A stretch of 64,000 bases of DNA from Schistosoma mansoni. Its lineage: Eukaryota > Platyhelminthes > Trematoda > Strigeidida > Schistosomatidae. The notes below the pieces were generated by a model. It worked only from the letters and a program-made list of their open reading frames with translations, searched no databases and was not told where the DNA came from. This document shows, in pieces, positions 21,990-31,586 of the stretch (position 1 is the stretch's first letter; the number at the start of each line of letters is the position of its first letter). Both the position numbers and the translations under genes were made by a program. The stretch covers positions 23,472,851 through 23,536,850 of the forward strand of contig NC_031496.1 in NCBI RefSeq assembly GCF_000237925.1, read 5' to 3'.

Positions 21990-22900
21990 TAATACCATCC
22001 AGTGAAGTTACTCATTATGGCTTGGTGTTCCAGAGATTCAAGGTTGGTGAAGCCTCACTCGGTAGAGCCCAAAGGCTTATCTAGATTAGAAAGCCGCTTT
22101 CTGAGGCTGAAAAACTAACTGCGTGGACCTGATTTGGTGTGGTAATCGTTGGAACCCCGAGTCTTGGCGAGCGGACATTGCACCAGGGTCAAGTATGGTA
22201 TACATGCATACCAGTGACGCATAAGTTTTCACCCATGCATCCTTTATCATACGCATAGGTATAATTACCCTGTGAGTAAATATACGTTACACGCACACCT
22301 GTAGCACAAGTTTTCACTCATGTATCTCATAGCATACATATATTCACCGACCCAGGAAAGTGAATGGTCATCGCTCCTATTGAACGTAATTACTATAACT
22401 GACTGTCTCTTACACATTGCATTCATATCACTGGTGCAAGGACTTTCGTCCATGCACATCATGACATACACATAAGCATAAGCACTTTCTACAGGAGGAT
22501 TTATGGTCACCTCTTCCTGGTATCCGTTATCAGATCTTATTATGTCTTCAACCCTAAGAATTGAGCCGCTGATTTTTTGACATAGGGTAGACATTTTTCA
22601 GCTTGCGTTCCTCGTGCTAACCCACGTGCGTACCCTTTGCATGTACATACATACACAAGCTGAGACTCATACTATTCATAAACATACACATCGGGCAGCC
22701 CGTTACGATTTTTAGAGCCTCAAGGAGTGAACTCCGTGTAATTCAGTCACAGCAAAGGAGTGCCGAATTAATCCAATCTCCACTGACTAATTAAATTGGC
22801 TAACACGGTTACCCTCACTATCCAACCGAGTCACTTGAAAACTTTGAGTTGGATTTTGCTGCCACTCCAATTTATAAAAACTTTGACACCGGATCAACTA
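21990..22900. other. Unusual non-repeat island with internal similarity
   Basis: Base composition is visibly more GC-rich than its surroundings. A CAAGTTTTCACTCATG-like block recurs three times with variation (near 22223, 22307 and 22437), each followed by a CATA(C/T)ACAT-like stretch. The order suggests diverged, irregularly spaced tandem units (about 85 and 130 bp). It resembles none of the other families in the window. The frame 22265-22594 minus (109 residues) runs through the units and has cysteine-methionine patches but no known domain. It could be a 5' region of a transposable element or an old satellite. Confidence 0.35.
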
Positions 22901-23690
22901 GGTTGAGCAAAAGCTTCATCAGTTGGTTTCTTGATTTTTCAAGGAAGTTTCCAAGAATACTGATTGTATAGAGTATTCTTAAACATTTTCTCAGCTTTTA
23001 GAAAATGTTTCAATTAATTATAAGTGCTTTTTAACAAAGAATGCTTTCACATAATGCCATTAACACTTTTGATTACTAAAAAAACCTTTTTTTTTCCACT
23101 TTGTTTTCCTCTTTTTTTCCATAGTGATAAGTTAATTTTTGCCTTTATATTGTGATATGCTTAATCGTGTTAGCACAAGTTTTGGTGATAATAATCTAGT
23201 ACTTTGGCAGTTGTTATCTCAGGCTTTTGTTTTAAGTAACCTGTTAATAGAGTCATTTCCAAACGAACATGTAGAATAATGTTTCACAGCTTTATGGACA
23301 AAGTTTGAATTTGATAATTAAAGGAGATCATCTTTATGACGAATATTGTCACGATGTAAGATAAATGAGAAGGAGCCAATACATTTTCCTTAAAAGTATA
23401 TCTCAATATCAACAATACAAATAGATTTTGTGGAGTTTAGAACATGAAACATTAATGAGAAGGACTAGAGTGGGATTATTAATTCTGAATTTCCATGAGA
23501 TTTCAACCTAATGATCCAGTGACAGTACAGTTGCCATGAAAACTGAAAGATCAAATTTCTATTCCTGTTAATATATTGTGTGTTGTTCCTTGGTGAAAAT
23601 ACTGGTGTGAATTTGTTTAGATTAGTCTATTTTAATAATTTTACCCTGTATAGTCAACCAAATAAACCGACAAAACAAATGGAAATTCAG
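22900..23690. other. AT-rich interval without a recognised element
   Basis: No shared repeat or coding exon was seen. Pyrimidine-rich runs lie at 23088-23125. Confidence 0.4.
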
Positions 23691-23693
23691 TAG

Positions 23694-24182
23694 TGACCCT
23701 GGTATCTGACTCCAGGTAGATCGTTTACTGCTTGTTATCGAAATATACATATCACTAATCCTCGTTTATAATCATTAACTTAAATCGAGTTGGTGAAGAA
23801 CGCAATTAAATAAATCAAATACGAGAGTGAAGTTTTGAATACGTACATTTCGTAAGATGGTGGTTGGAGGTGGTCAACAGGAAACCCTGGACCCGGGTTT
23901 CGTGCTACTTGGCACTCATGAGCAAGGTGTACCTGTAATCTTGAGGGAACTGGTGCTCCCTGACAGATTCGATCCCGTGTCACTGAGCTTCACAGTCAGA
24001 GACGTTACCACTGAGCGACAGACCTCCTGTAGGACTGCGATGTAATCACAATTGATTGATCACTGGGTGGTGATCAATGTCATGCGTGTTAAGTTCTTCT
24101 TAGTGCTGATCGAATGCTATCGATCTCTTTAGAATAACCTTCTCGTGCTTGACATAAGGCCAGTCACTACATGAATCTACCA
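23694..24182 (-). mobile_element. Rep-D copy hosting an HH-3 insertion
   Basis: Left part 23694-23855 and right part about 24124-24182 match the two ends of the Rep-D copy at 17270. The middle is replaced by HH-3 (23856-24123). The right end reads CAGTCACTACA. The HH-3 insertion is younger than this Rep-D copy. Confidence 0.55.
23856..24123 (-). mobile_element. HH-3 repeat nested in Rep-D
   Basis: Antisense HH-3 with the A-box side degraded (ACTGAGCGACAGACC), tRNA-like arm and hammerhead at about 23882-23935. Stem II GUGC/GCAC and stem III ACCCGGGU are kept, but the core reads CUCAUGA instead of CUGANGA, so the ribozyme is probably dead. The 3' extension with GATCACTGGGTGGTGATC is shared with the copy at 12899. 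Confidence 0.75.
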
Positions 24183-24680
24183 TCAATATTATTGTTGTTC
24201 GTACGATAAGTGTAGGAAAATAAATGTTTATTTAACAGTACTTCCTTTTTACTAAATTATCACGCCTTACAATCAACTATAATATTTTACTAAATAGAAT
24301 TAAACAGATTGGAAGTGTATTGAAGAGAAGTAAAATAAACTATTGTAATCTGATTTATCATTCCGTATACTGTTTTTAGTACCAAGGTATAAGATTTAAG
24401 CATTTTAATATCTCGTTGTTTATACTGCCAATTAAAGTAATAATATGGTGCATGTAATTTATGCTGACAGATATAAGTAGTAAGTGGTAGCAATCTGAAG
24501 TGAAATGCCTATCAGCAAAAGATCGGAATAAAGAGAACAGAAAGGAGGTCGTGTAGTGGCTTTGCTTTGCTAATCGCTCACCTCGATAACAAAAATAAAA
24601 CATAACATATTTTTGATTGTACCAAAACTGAGTAGATTACTGTGATGAAAAAAAAGAAGAGAAAAAACAATATTTATAAA

Positions 24681-24779
24681 ACTAGACCGCCATATAAAAC
24701 CTGGAATCACTGGACAGTTGTTTCGTTCTATTGTTGAACTCCTCATCAGTAAGTATCCACTATCCCGCCTCATGATTTC
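24681..24779 (-). mobile_element. HH-2 inverted dimer, left arm
   Basis: Antisense HH-2 arm (ribozyme at about 24705-24750, degraded) that ends in CATGATTTC. The matching right arm resumes at 25540 after a LINE-B insertion. Removing the LINE would give a head-to-head HH-2 dimer like those at 27575 and 36948. Confidence 0.65.
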
Positions 24780-25539
24780 TTTTACTTACTTACTTACGCT
24801 TGTTACCTCTCGTGGAAGGGCATAGGCCGCTCACCAGAATTCTCCATCTAACTTCGTCCTGGGAAATCCTTTCCAGTTAACATTCATCCTTTTCATATCT
24901 GCTTCTATTTCCTGGCGTAATGTGTTATTTGGCCTCCTTCTTTTCCGCTTCCCTTTTGGATTCCAAGTTAGGGATTGCCTTGTAATGCACATTGGTGATT
25001 TCCTAATGTATGTCCGATCCACTTCCAACGTCTTCTCCTAGTTTCCTCTTCAGCTGGAAGCTGGTTTGTCCTCTCCCATAGTAGGCTGTTGCTGATGGTA
25101 TCCGGTCAGTGAATGTAGAGTATTTTGTGAAGACAACTGTTTATAAATACTTGTACCTTCTTGACGATGGATGTAGTAGTTCTCCACATTTCAGCTCCGT
25201 ACAGTAGAACTGTCTTGACGTTCGTATTGAAGATTCTCACTATGAATTTAGTTGACAGTTGTTTTGAGTTCCATATATTCTTCAATTGTAGAAATGCGGT
25301 CCTTACTTTGCCAATCCTCGCATTTACATCTGCATTCGAAGTTGGGTGTCTACTGCGTCTTTCATCCGATTCAGCAGCACTCTGTTGAAAACTTTTCCTG
25401 GTACTGATAACAAACTGATGCCTCTGTAATTCTCACATTTGCTCAGATCTCCTTTCTTTGGTATCTTGATGAGGTATCCTTCTTTCCAGTCCGTTTGCAC
25501 TTGTTCCTCATCCCAAATCTTCTTGAATAGAAGGTGAAG
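24780..25539 (-). mobile_element. LINE-B insertion with 9-bp target duplication
   Basis: On the minus strand it runs from an RT N-terminal block to the 3' end with a TAAG tail (CTTA repeats at 24784-24796). It is flanked by CATGATTTC (24771-24779 and 25540-25548). The 5' 210 bp encode LHLLFKKIWDEEQVQTDW and NYRGISLLSVPGKVFNRVLL, early RT palm motifs. At about 25335 the sequence jumps to the C-terminal region (HMW... LLYGAEMW-like, then [20 protein letters not shown] at 24831-25028). A block including the FADD catalytic region is missing, so this copy has an internal deletion. Confidence 0.8.
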
Positions 25540-25598
25540 CATGATTTCAACTATATAAAATTGCTAAAATCTCCACAAAATCCCCCTTCTGTTAATAT
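25540..25598 (+). mobile_element. HH-2 inverted dimer, right arm (3' tail)
   Basis: Sense HH-2 3' terminus: ATTTCAACTATATAAAATTG then AAATCTCCACAAAATC, ending in CCCTTCTG. It begins within the duplicated CATGATTTC. Confidence 0.75.
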
Positions 25599-25912
25599 TT
25601 GAAAAAAAGACAAACTTTTCAAATAATTGAGGTTAACAATAATTAGTATGTATTAGTTGTAGATGTTTGGATAAATATTAATTAGATTTATGATCTCAAT
25701 CATGTGTGTATTCATTCATCCTCATAGATAGAGAAAGAATAAATCTTAAGGAAATAAACCACAATTTTATGTATAACTTATTCTAATTAACCTGCTAGTT
25801 CATTTCATTATGAAAGGTCAATGTTTACTCATGAAATGTCAATAAAAGAAAAAAATTTTGGAAGTAAATAAAAGAAGACCAATTGATCTGATGGTAATGG
25901 TCTATTCATTTC

Positions 25913-26449
25913 CGTAGCGAATAAGAACACTAGTGGGGACAATCAAATGGATTTTATATGAAATCTACAGACTATCTCATTAAAATTTGACAACTATATA
26001 GTAATCAGACGAGGGTTTGTGTGAAGATTTCAGTATTTTCATAGTTGAAAGTATGAGTCAATTGAAGCTTGACCACTAAGGAAAACCTGGTAGATCCTGG
26101 GTTCGAATCTCGCGAGGCAAGATTGTGGATGCGCACTGCTGAGGAGCCACATATAGGACGAAACGGTTGTCCGGTGCTTTCAGGTTTTCCATTGTGGTCT
26201 AGCTTCAATTGACTCATGCTTTCAATCATATGGTAAACAGTTAATTTGCAAACTATCAACCAATTGTCTCAATCTTGACTGTTCCTTCTGCAAATATCAG
26301 TTCATAGTCCTCGATTATTATTGTTCGTGCATTTTCATACCAATTGCGTTTTGTTTCCGTTCTTTCGTTATCGATCTTTTAGTGAAATACATTCTGTGCA
26401 TGACCATCATTACATACTACTTATGTGGATATAAGTAGCCTGCACCACA
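25913..26449 (+). mobile_element. LTR-2 solo LTR interrupted by an HH-2 dimer
   Basis: Solo LTR whose outer parts (25913-26004 and 26228-26449) match the uninterrupted copy at 29783-30084. It ends in CACCACA and is flanked by TTTC and TTTT, a probable 4-bp duplication with one difference. The HH-2 dimer inside is a later insertion. No internal retrotransposon sequence is present. Confidence 0.7.
26005..26227. mobile_element. HH-2 inverted dimer with 9-bp target duplication
   Basis: The antisense arm 26005-26090 (3' tail side up to AAAACCTGG) joins a sense arm 26091-26227 (B box GGGTTCGAAT, hammerhead, 3' ATTGACTCATG block). The whole dimer lies between ATATAGTAA (25996-26004) and ATATGGTAA (26228-26236), which the uninterrupted LTR-2 copy contains once. 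The sense ribozyme has CUGAGGA and GAAA with stem III ACGGUUGU. Confidence 0.8.
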
Positions 26450-26743
26450 TTTTTATTGTTTATTGGAATTTGTTTGAAGAAAATTTGAAAACTAAAATGT
26501 GACTAACTTTTAGGTTTTATTAGTTTGAGCTCTTTGGGATTGAAATTGAATGAAGAGAGATGTTTCTGTGAATAGTAAGTAATGATAAGTGTAAGATAAA
26601 ACAATTTAAAGTTGGAGAAAGTTTTAATTATGAACTGAGGTCAAGTTTAAGAACAATGAAAACCAGAAAACATTGCATAGTTGTTATGTTCTAGTTTGAA
26701 TATCTTGAACTGGTGAGTAGTTGTAAGGTATGATGTTATAGCT

Positions 26744-27256
26744 TGTTATATTGTGTATCTGAGTGCCCTGTTTATATATGATGTGATAATGCCGTCAATC
26801 GGAGAGCAATGATTTATTGATCGGACCAATGACACACGAAACCCACACGAGCAGTCTAGAGTACTTATCGGTCCTGCTTCCTACCTAGCCCAACCAGTTA
26901 AGTCCAGAACACTAATAACAGCCTGTGCAATATGAATCATTATTCACAAACATACTGGGTTTATACACTAATCAAACTGACCACATCGTACCATAAAATA
27001 GAAAATAACATTTGTACAAGATTTGGCCAAATGTGGCTGGGAATAGGGGGAACAGTAACTAATAGAATAGGGATAACTCAAGAATGGCAAATCGTATAAT
27101 AATAGTCTATAGGTCTAAATAAAGCTTACAATAAGAGGGACACGAATGTGAATCGTTTAGTTATTTAACAGTTATACAATAGGAAATATACATATCATAT
27201 TGGTCCGCATATAGTCCTCAAAAGTTAGCATTAGTAATTTTCTTCGGCAAATAACA
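26744..27256 (-). mobile_element. LTR-1 solo LTR, reverse orientation
   Basis: 513-bp copy of LTR-1 in reverse orientation, with TGTTATA at the left end and ATAACA at the right. The flanks are TAGCT and TAGCA, a 5-bp duplication with one difference. It is closely similar to the copies at 18760 and 62900 in the GGCCAAATGTGGCTG region. It looks older than the 62900 copy. Confidence 0.8.
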
Positions 27257-27275
27257 TAGCAGTCTAAAGGTTTCA

Positions 27276-27486
27276 TTGTTTCCAAGGGTTTTTCAACTGA
27301 TAGGAGACCACAATAAAAATTCTTTCCGCATTAAACTAGTCTTTATTATCTACTTGAGAGAAATGACTGAAGTTGAAAATTGCAGACAAGTAACTTTAGA
27401 TGAATTAGCTAAGTATTGTTATATCATCTGTAAAAGTTTAGAGTTATGCTTCGCCATAATACTTTACTTGGACAGTCAATTACAAG
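27276..27486 (+). CDS. Possible host exon, unidentified
   Basis: The frame is open from a TTTCCAAG-type acceptor region (near 27277-27286) to a good donor CAA|GTAAGA at 27487. It encodes REMTEVENCRQVTLDELAK followed by YCYIICKSLELCFAIILYL, then DSQLQ. The charged stretch followed by a hydrophobic segment is not low-complexity, which favours real coding sequence, but the acceptor is weak and there is no second exon to support it. I do not recognise the family. It lies between LTR-1 (ends 27256) and an HH-2 dimer. Confidence 0.3.
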
Positions 27487-27574
27487 TAAGATTATAACGT
27501 TGGTAGTTGTGAGTATATACAGTGATGTCTCGACTTGCAGCTAAGATCATTGGAAAAAAATTCTTACAATATAT

Positions 27575-27768
27575 ATGTAGTTGAGATCATGAGTCGATTG
27601 AACCTAGACCACCATAGGAAACCTGGAAGCACTGGACGGCCGTTTCGCCCTATTTTGGAACTCTTCAGCAGTGCACATCCAGTGCTCCTAGATTTCTCAT
27701 GGTGGTCTAGCTTCAATCGACTCATGATCTCAACTATATAAAATTATTAAAATCTCCATGAAACTCCT
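27575..27768. mobile_element. HH-2 inverted dimer with 14-bp target duplication
   Basis: The antisense arm (27575 to about 27672) and the sense arm (about 27673-27768) meet head-to-head within the stem I region and mirror each other for about 95 bp. Both arms end in the HH-2 3' terminus pointing outward. The flanks are an exact 14-bp direct repeat TTCTTACAATATAT (27561-27574 and 27769-27782). The antisense arm keeps a hammerhead with core CUGAAGA, GAAA, ACGGCCGU and GUC. Confidence 0.9.
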
Positions 27769-28382
27769 TTCTTACAATATATCTTTTAAACTTTTTCTGT
27801 CTGACTATAAAGTGCATTAGGCTAAAATTTTAGTTAATGAGCATATGTGAATATGCTTAGGGAGTAAACATCAGCTCACTTACTTTATTTTCAATAATCG
27901 TAGTAACCCAAAGATTAAAAAGACCTGCTAACTTATTAGGGTCTCTTACATAATTTACTCAAAAAAAAAATAAAAAAACTAAAATACTGAACGACATATT
28001 TTTTCTTATTTAATTGAAGTACACAAGTAATAAATAATTTATTAAAACGAAATTAAAAAAATTCTAAAATCCATCTTACATTTTCTCGAATTTCTATTGG
28101 TTCATTTATTCAACCAATAGGAATATTCCATTAGAATGAAACGAAATCATAGATTGAAAAGAAAAAAATTTATTTTACCCATAATTTTATTTTATTATTA
28201 TTATCATCATCATCATTAAGTCTTATTCTTCACTCATCAAACTATCTAATAAGTAAGTTCAGATTGTATTATTATTTCATGTATCCATGTTAATGTCTAA
28301 TGAATATCATCTTCATTAACTAGTCATCGAAATCATCTAGACATTTCAATATGATTTGTTTAAATGATTATCTTCTTAGAAT

Positions 28383-28438
28383 GACTTGATTCATGATTTC
28401 AACTATGAAAATATTGAAATATCCACAAAAACCCCTTC
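28383..28438 (+). mobile_element. HH-2 3'-end fragment in direct tandem with the next unit
   Basis: Sense 3' terminus (TGATTTCAACTATGAAAATA region to CCCCTTCTGATC) placed immediately before the 5' end of the full unit at 28439, giving a partial head-to-tail tandem. Confidence 0.75.
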
Positions 28439-28853
28439 TGATCTATAATCATATGCTCACTAGTGACTGACTGTAAGGAATGTTTCCTTGAGTTCTAGTG
28501 GAGAACAGTGACCAGTGGAGTTCAACCAAGTTTTTGTAGAGGTATCAACTTACTGAAGACAATTGGTGAACGGTTGTTCAAATATCGTCGATTGGTTGAA
28601 GTTAGACATTAACACCGTTGGATGCCGGCCGGGTCAGTGGTCTAGATGTTAAGTTCTCCGGCGCGAGACTGGTAGGTTCTGGGTTTGAATCTCACGAGTG
28701 TGGGATCGTGGATGCGCACTGCTGAGGAGTCCCATAGTAGAACGAAACGGCCGTCCAGTGCTTCCAGGTTTTCCATGATGGTCTAGCTTCAACTGACTCC
28801 TGATTTCAATCATGAAAATACTGAAATATCCACACAAACCCCTTCTGATTCCT
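28439..28853 (+). mobile_element. HH-2 repeat, full-length unit
   Basis: About 415 bp. Order: a 5' region of about 185 bp (GCTCACTAGTGAC to ATTAACACCGTTGGATGCC), tRNA-like head with A-box TCAGTGGTCTAGATG and B-box GGGTTTGAATC, hammerhead (about 28712-28770), and a 3' part ending in CCCCTTCTGA. The ribozyme has core CUGAGGA, GAAA, ACGGCCGU and GUC; stem II carries one mismatch. A box and B box lie in the middle of the unit rather than at its 5' end, so the unit as inserted may be a permuted version of the transcribed one. Confidence 0.85.
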
Positions 28854-29444
28854 AGAATGAAACAATCATGTTAAGTAAAGCTTAAGTTTAAAAGAATGAA
28901 CAGTAATACGTTCCGAAAGACAGAACGTTCTTACCAAGATATTATGTTAGTTGCTACCAAGATGTATCTAGAATTTTCAAGAAACTGATGTCTCTCGTGT
29001 TATTCAAAGTCGTATTACTTAGTTACTTAATATGTGGAATTCACAATGAACTTTCTGTAGAACACTGACATTAGTATAATAATCTGTCACTGTATAGTAT
29101 ACAATTTTTATGTTGCCTAATTTTTAGTACTTATCTAATTCTTTGGGTTTGTTGATCAGTAACGAATTACTTTAGATTTGAATAAAAACTTGTTCATAAA
29201 TGTACTATAATAAATAATACCTTAACATATGTGATGCAGGTCAATGGAAGAACCTAAAACTCATTGGTGAACTTCATTTACACATAAAGTACAATTAAGT
29301 TATTTCATCATGAAACTTCTGTTTCATCTAAAGTTATCTATTTTTGTTCTTTTAGAATGTTACATAATGATAGCCATGTAGATTAAAAAACAAAACAAAA
29401 TTTGGATTAAAAAATTAAAATAAACATGATTGCTTGTTATTCAT

Positions 29445-29660
29445 TTCAAATTAATTACTTGTGCCTATTACCCTTCGTGAAAAAGCATAGGCCACCCACC
29501 AGTAATCTCCATCTAACCTTATCCTGAGCAATCATTTTCCAGTTATTATTCATCCTTTTTATATCTGCTTCTGTTTTCTGGTGTGATGTGTTCTTCGGTC
29601 TTCCTTTTTTCCACTTCCCTTCTGGTTTCCAAGTTAGGGCTTACCTCGTGATTTCTTATA
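29445..29660 (-). mobile_element. LINE-B fragment
   Basis: Antisense C-terminal end (ATTACTTGTGCCTATTACCC at the 3' end, then the TTTTCCACTTCCCTTCTGG region). Short, with its coding frame broken. It lacks most of the CTTA tail. Confidence 0.75.
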
Positions 29661-29782
29661 GTGTAATGTATAAAATAAGTCTGTTTGATAGTTTAAGTTA
29701 TTGGGTTAGTTTTTAATAGGTCATATATTGAATGTGCTATATAATCATATGTACTACTTATTATACACATATATAGTAGTAA

Positions 29783-30084
29783 TGTAATGAACAAAACACG
29801 ACTGGGGACAATCGAATGAATTTAAGCACAAATTACAGACTATCTCACTAAATTCCGATAACCATACAGCAAACAGTTAATTTGCAAATTAACAGTCAAT
29901 TGTCTCAATCTTCACTGTTCCTTCTGCAAATATCAATTCATCTTCTCTAATTCCATTGTTTATGCATTTTCCTACCAATTGCGCTTCATTTCAGTCCTTT
30001 CCTTATCGGTCTTCTGCCAAAATACATTCTATGTCTGAGCATCATCATATACTACTTATATGGATAAAAGTAGACCGCACTACA
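29783..30084 (+). mobile_element. LTR-2 solo LTR, complete
   Basis: 302-bp solo LTR with TGTAATG at the start and CACTACA at the end, flanked by the 4-bp duplication GTAA (29779-29782 and 30085-30088). Related copies lie at 25913 and 48943. No internal part is present and the family name is unknown. Confidence 0.75.
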
Positions 30085-30177
30085 GTAATACAAATAAATT
30101 TGTTTGTTACATTCATTATTTTGATTTAAATAATAAAAAAATATATGGACATCAATCAGATTGTGTAAGAGATGAAT

Positions 30178-30862
30178 GTCAGAAGACGAAAGAATAATAA
30201 AGCAATAAAAAGGTTAGGGACAAGGTTTAGAAAGAAAGAGATTAAAATCAACGAAGGTTATTAGACAAATATCCAATCATCATAGTAGAGAAAGAATAGT
30301 TAAACTATCCTTCTGTGAATATAGGTCAGGTTGAAAACTTTTAATAGCGCCCATCACTGATAAATGGAGTATTATTGGTATTTCTTGTCTCTTGATCATT
30401 TCGAAAGCATTCAATTCGACAACTCTTGTTCATTATACCAATCAAAAGTCGATCACTACTCTTCCGATGTCACCTCCAAATGCATCTATGAATTTACATG
30501 TACCTGAGGTAGCAACTACACCGTTTTCCACACACATTCGTAGGAATCAACGACTGAATGCGAATAAAATCTTCTCAAGTGCAATTGTTAGAAACCTTTT
30601 GAATAGTGGACAAGATTTGAATGTTAGCGATGCATTCCAAATAAGCAACAGACAGGAAATACCAATCATACTCCATATTGCAGTGATGGTCGTTATTAAA
30701 CGTTTCCAACCTGACCTGTATTCACAGAAGGATAGTTTAACTATTCTTTCTCTACTATAATGATTGGATATTTGTTTAATAACCTCCATTGATTTTAATC
30801 TATTTTTTTCAACCTTGTCCCTAACCTTTTTGTTACTTCATTATCCTTCCATCTTCTGATCT
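30178..30862. repeat. Large inverted repeat carrying a duplicated exon-like ORF
   Basis: Two arms of about 225 bp (30178-30400 and about 30637-30862) in opposite orientation, with a spacer of about 235 bp. Both arms can be read outward-in in the same frame. The right arm (minus) gives VIKQISNHYSRERIVKLSFC then EYRSGWKRLITTITAIWSM. The left arm (plus) gives VIRQISNHHSRERIVKLSFC then EYRSG, a TGA in place of the tryptophan codon, and KLLIAPITDKWSIIGISCLL. Most differences are between codons or conservative residues, so the sequence probably evolved as protein-coding before or after duplication. Confidence 0.75.
30547..30830 (-). CDS. Exon-like ORF in the right arm of the inverted repeat, unidentified
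   Basis: Minus-strand frame of about 90 residues, longer than the 80 residues that start at the internal ATG (30789). Upstream residues in frame are NKKVRDKVEKNRLKS. It has a basic N-terminal part and a strongly hydrophobic segment near the middle (IWSMIGISCLLLIWNASL), so it may be a membrane-spanning or signal-anchor piece. It ends after KILFAFSR. The family was not recognised. Its paralogous copy lies on the plus strand at about 30196-30400. Confidence 0.35.
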
Positions 30863-31039
30863 TAATAAACAATTGTTCAACTTTGGATAATGATATTGTC
30901 AAAATGAAATTAGTTTTCATCCCAAACAGAACACTATATGGTATTGAAGTTTATCAATATGTTACATATATACTATCATCTATTAACTGAAGAAGTTTAG
31001 TCTGGTTGGCATTTTTTTCAGTAAGATTTTGTTTCTACG

Positions 31040-31110
31040 GGATTGGGTTGCCGACCCCATTCCCAACCCTCCTTCTTTGCTCGGTCTTGGGACCGGCAGT
31101 AACTATAGAA
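31040..31110 (-). mobile_element. LINE 5'-region fragment
   Basis: On the minus strand it has TTACTGCCGGTC, GGAGGGTTGGG and GGGGTCGGCAACCC. The same blocks, in order, occur at 46384-46500 and 52055-52285. This is probably the 5' region of one of the LINE families. Confidence 0.5.
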
Positions 31111-31417
31111 GAGCTACAGGTGGAGTTAACTATACGTCTGTAAAAGTGTACTTTCATCTCACCCTGTGGATTTCATGCGGAAAAATATACATAAAAAATC
31201 TAGAGTATGGAATCACATTCCATTGACTGGTATTTCTAAATTAATCTATTCTGGGTGAGAAAGAGTAAATTACTGATAACAATGAAATCTAATTATTTTC
31301 TATTACAATCTGATATAAGTGAAAAGTAGAAACCCTTTAATTCTTACGGAATAACTGAAAGATGTTTCACCATGGGGGCTGAAATTCTTAGATTATACTA
31401 TGGTTAGTACTTCTAAG

Positions 31418-31586
31418 GGGTACCTAGCCCGTCGTATGCCCTGATGGTGTTCTCGTGACTTTCAGGTTGCCTGATCTGCCAAGGGCGATGGGACAGTGCA
31501 TGACAGTATTGTTTTGTGCTAAGTTCAAAAAGAATTATTTGCTATATGCATGCAAGTCCGCCCCGTTATTGTTCCTATTTTTCCTA
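31418..31586 (+). mobile_element. Short retroposon insertion with 14-bp target duplication, unknown family
   Basis: 169-bp insertion flanked by an exact TTAGTACTTCTAAG (31404-31417 and 31587-31600). Composition is less AT-rich than its flanks, and it ends in a TTCCTA-rich stretch that may be its 3' tail. It matches no other repeat in the window. The long, exact target duplication indicates target-primed reverse transcription and a recent event. Confidence 0.75.

Noticed and set aside
28622-28700. tRNA-like A and B boxes (also at 12899, 33000, 46865, 54092, 60858 and others) as possible tRNA genes
   Set aside because: None forms a full cloverleaf with acceptor stem and 72-76 nt spacing. Each is followed by repeat sequence with a hammerhead, so they are retroposon heads.
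31379-31400. GCTGAAATTCTTAGATT resembles a conserved 18S rRNA stretch
   Set aside because: Only about 11-12 bases match and the flanks do not continue as 18S rRNA. The match is treated as chance.
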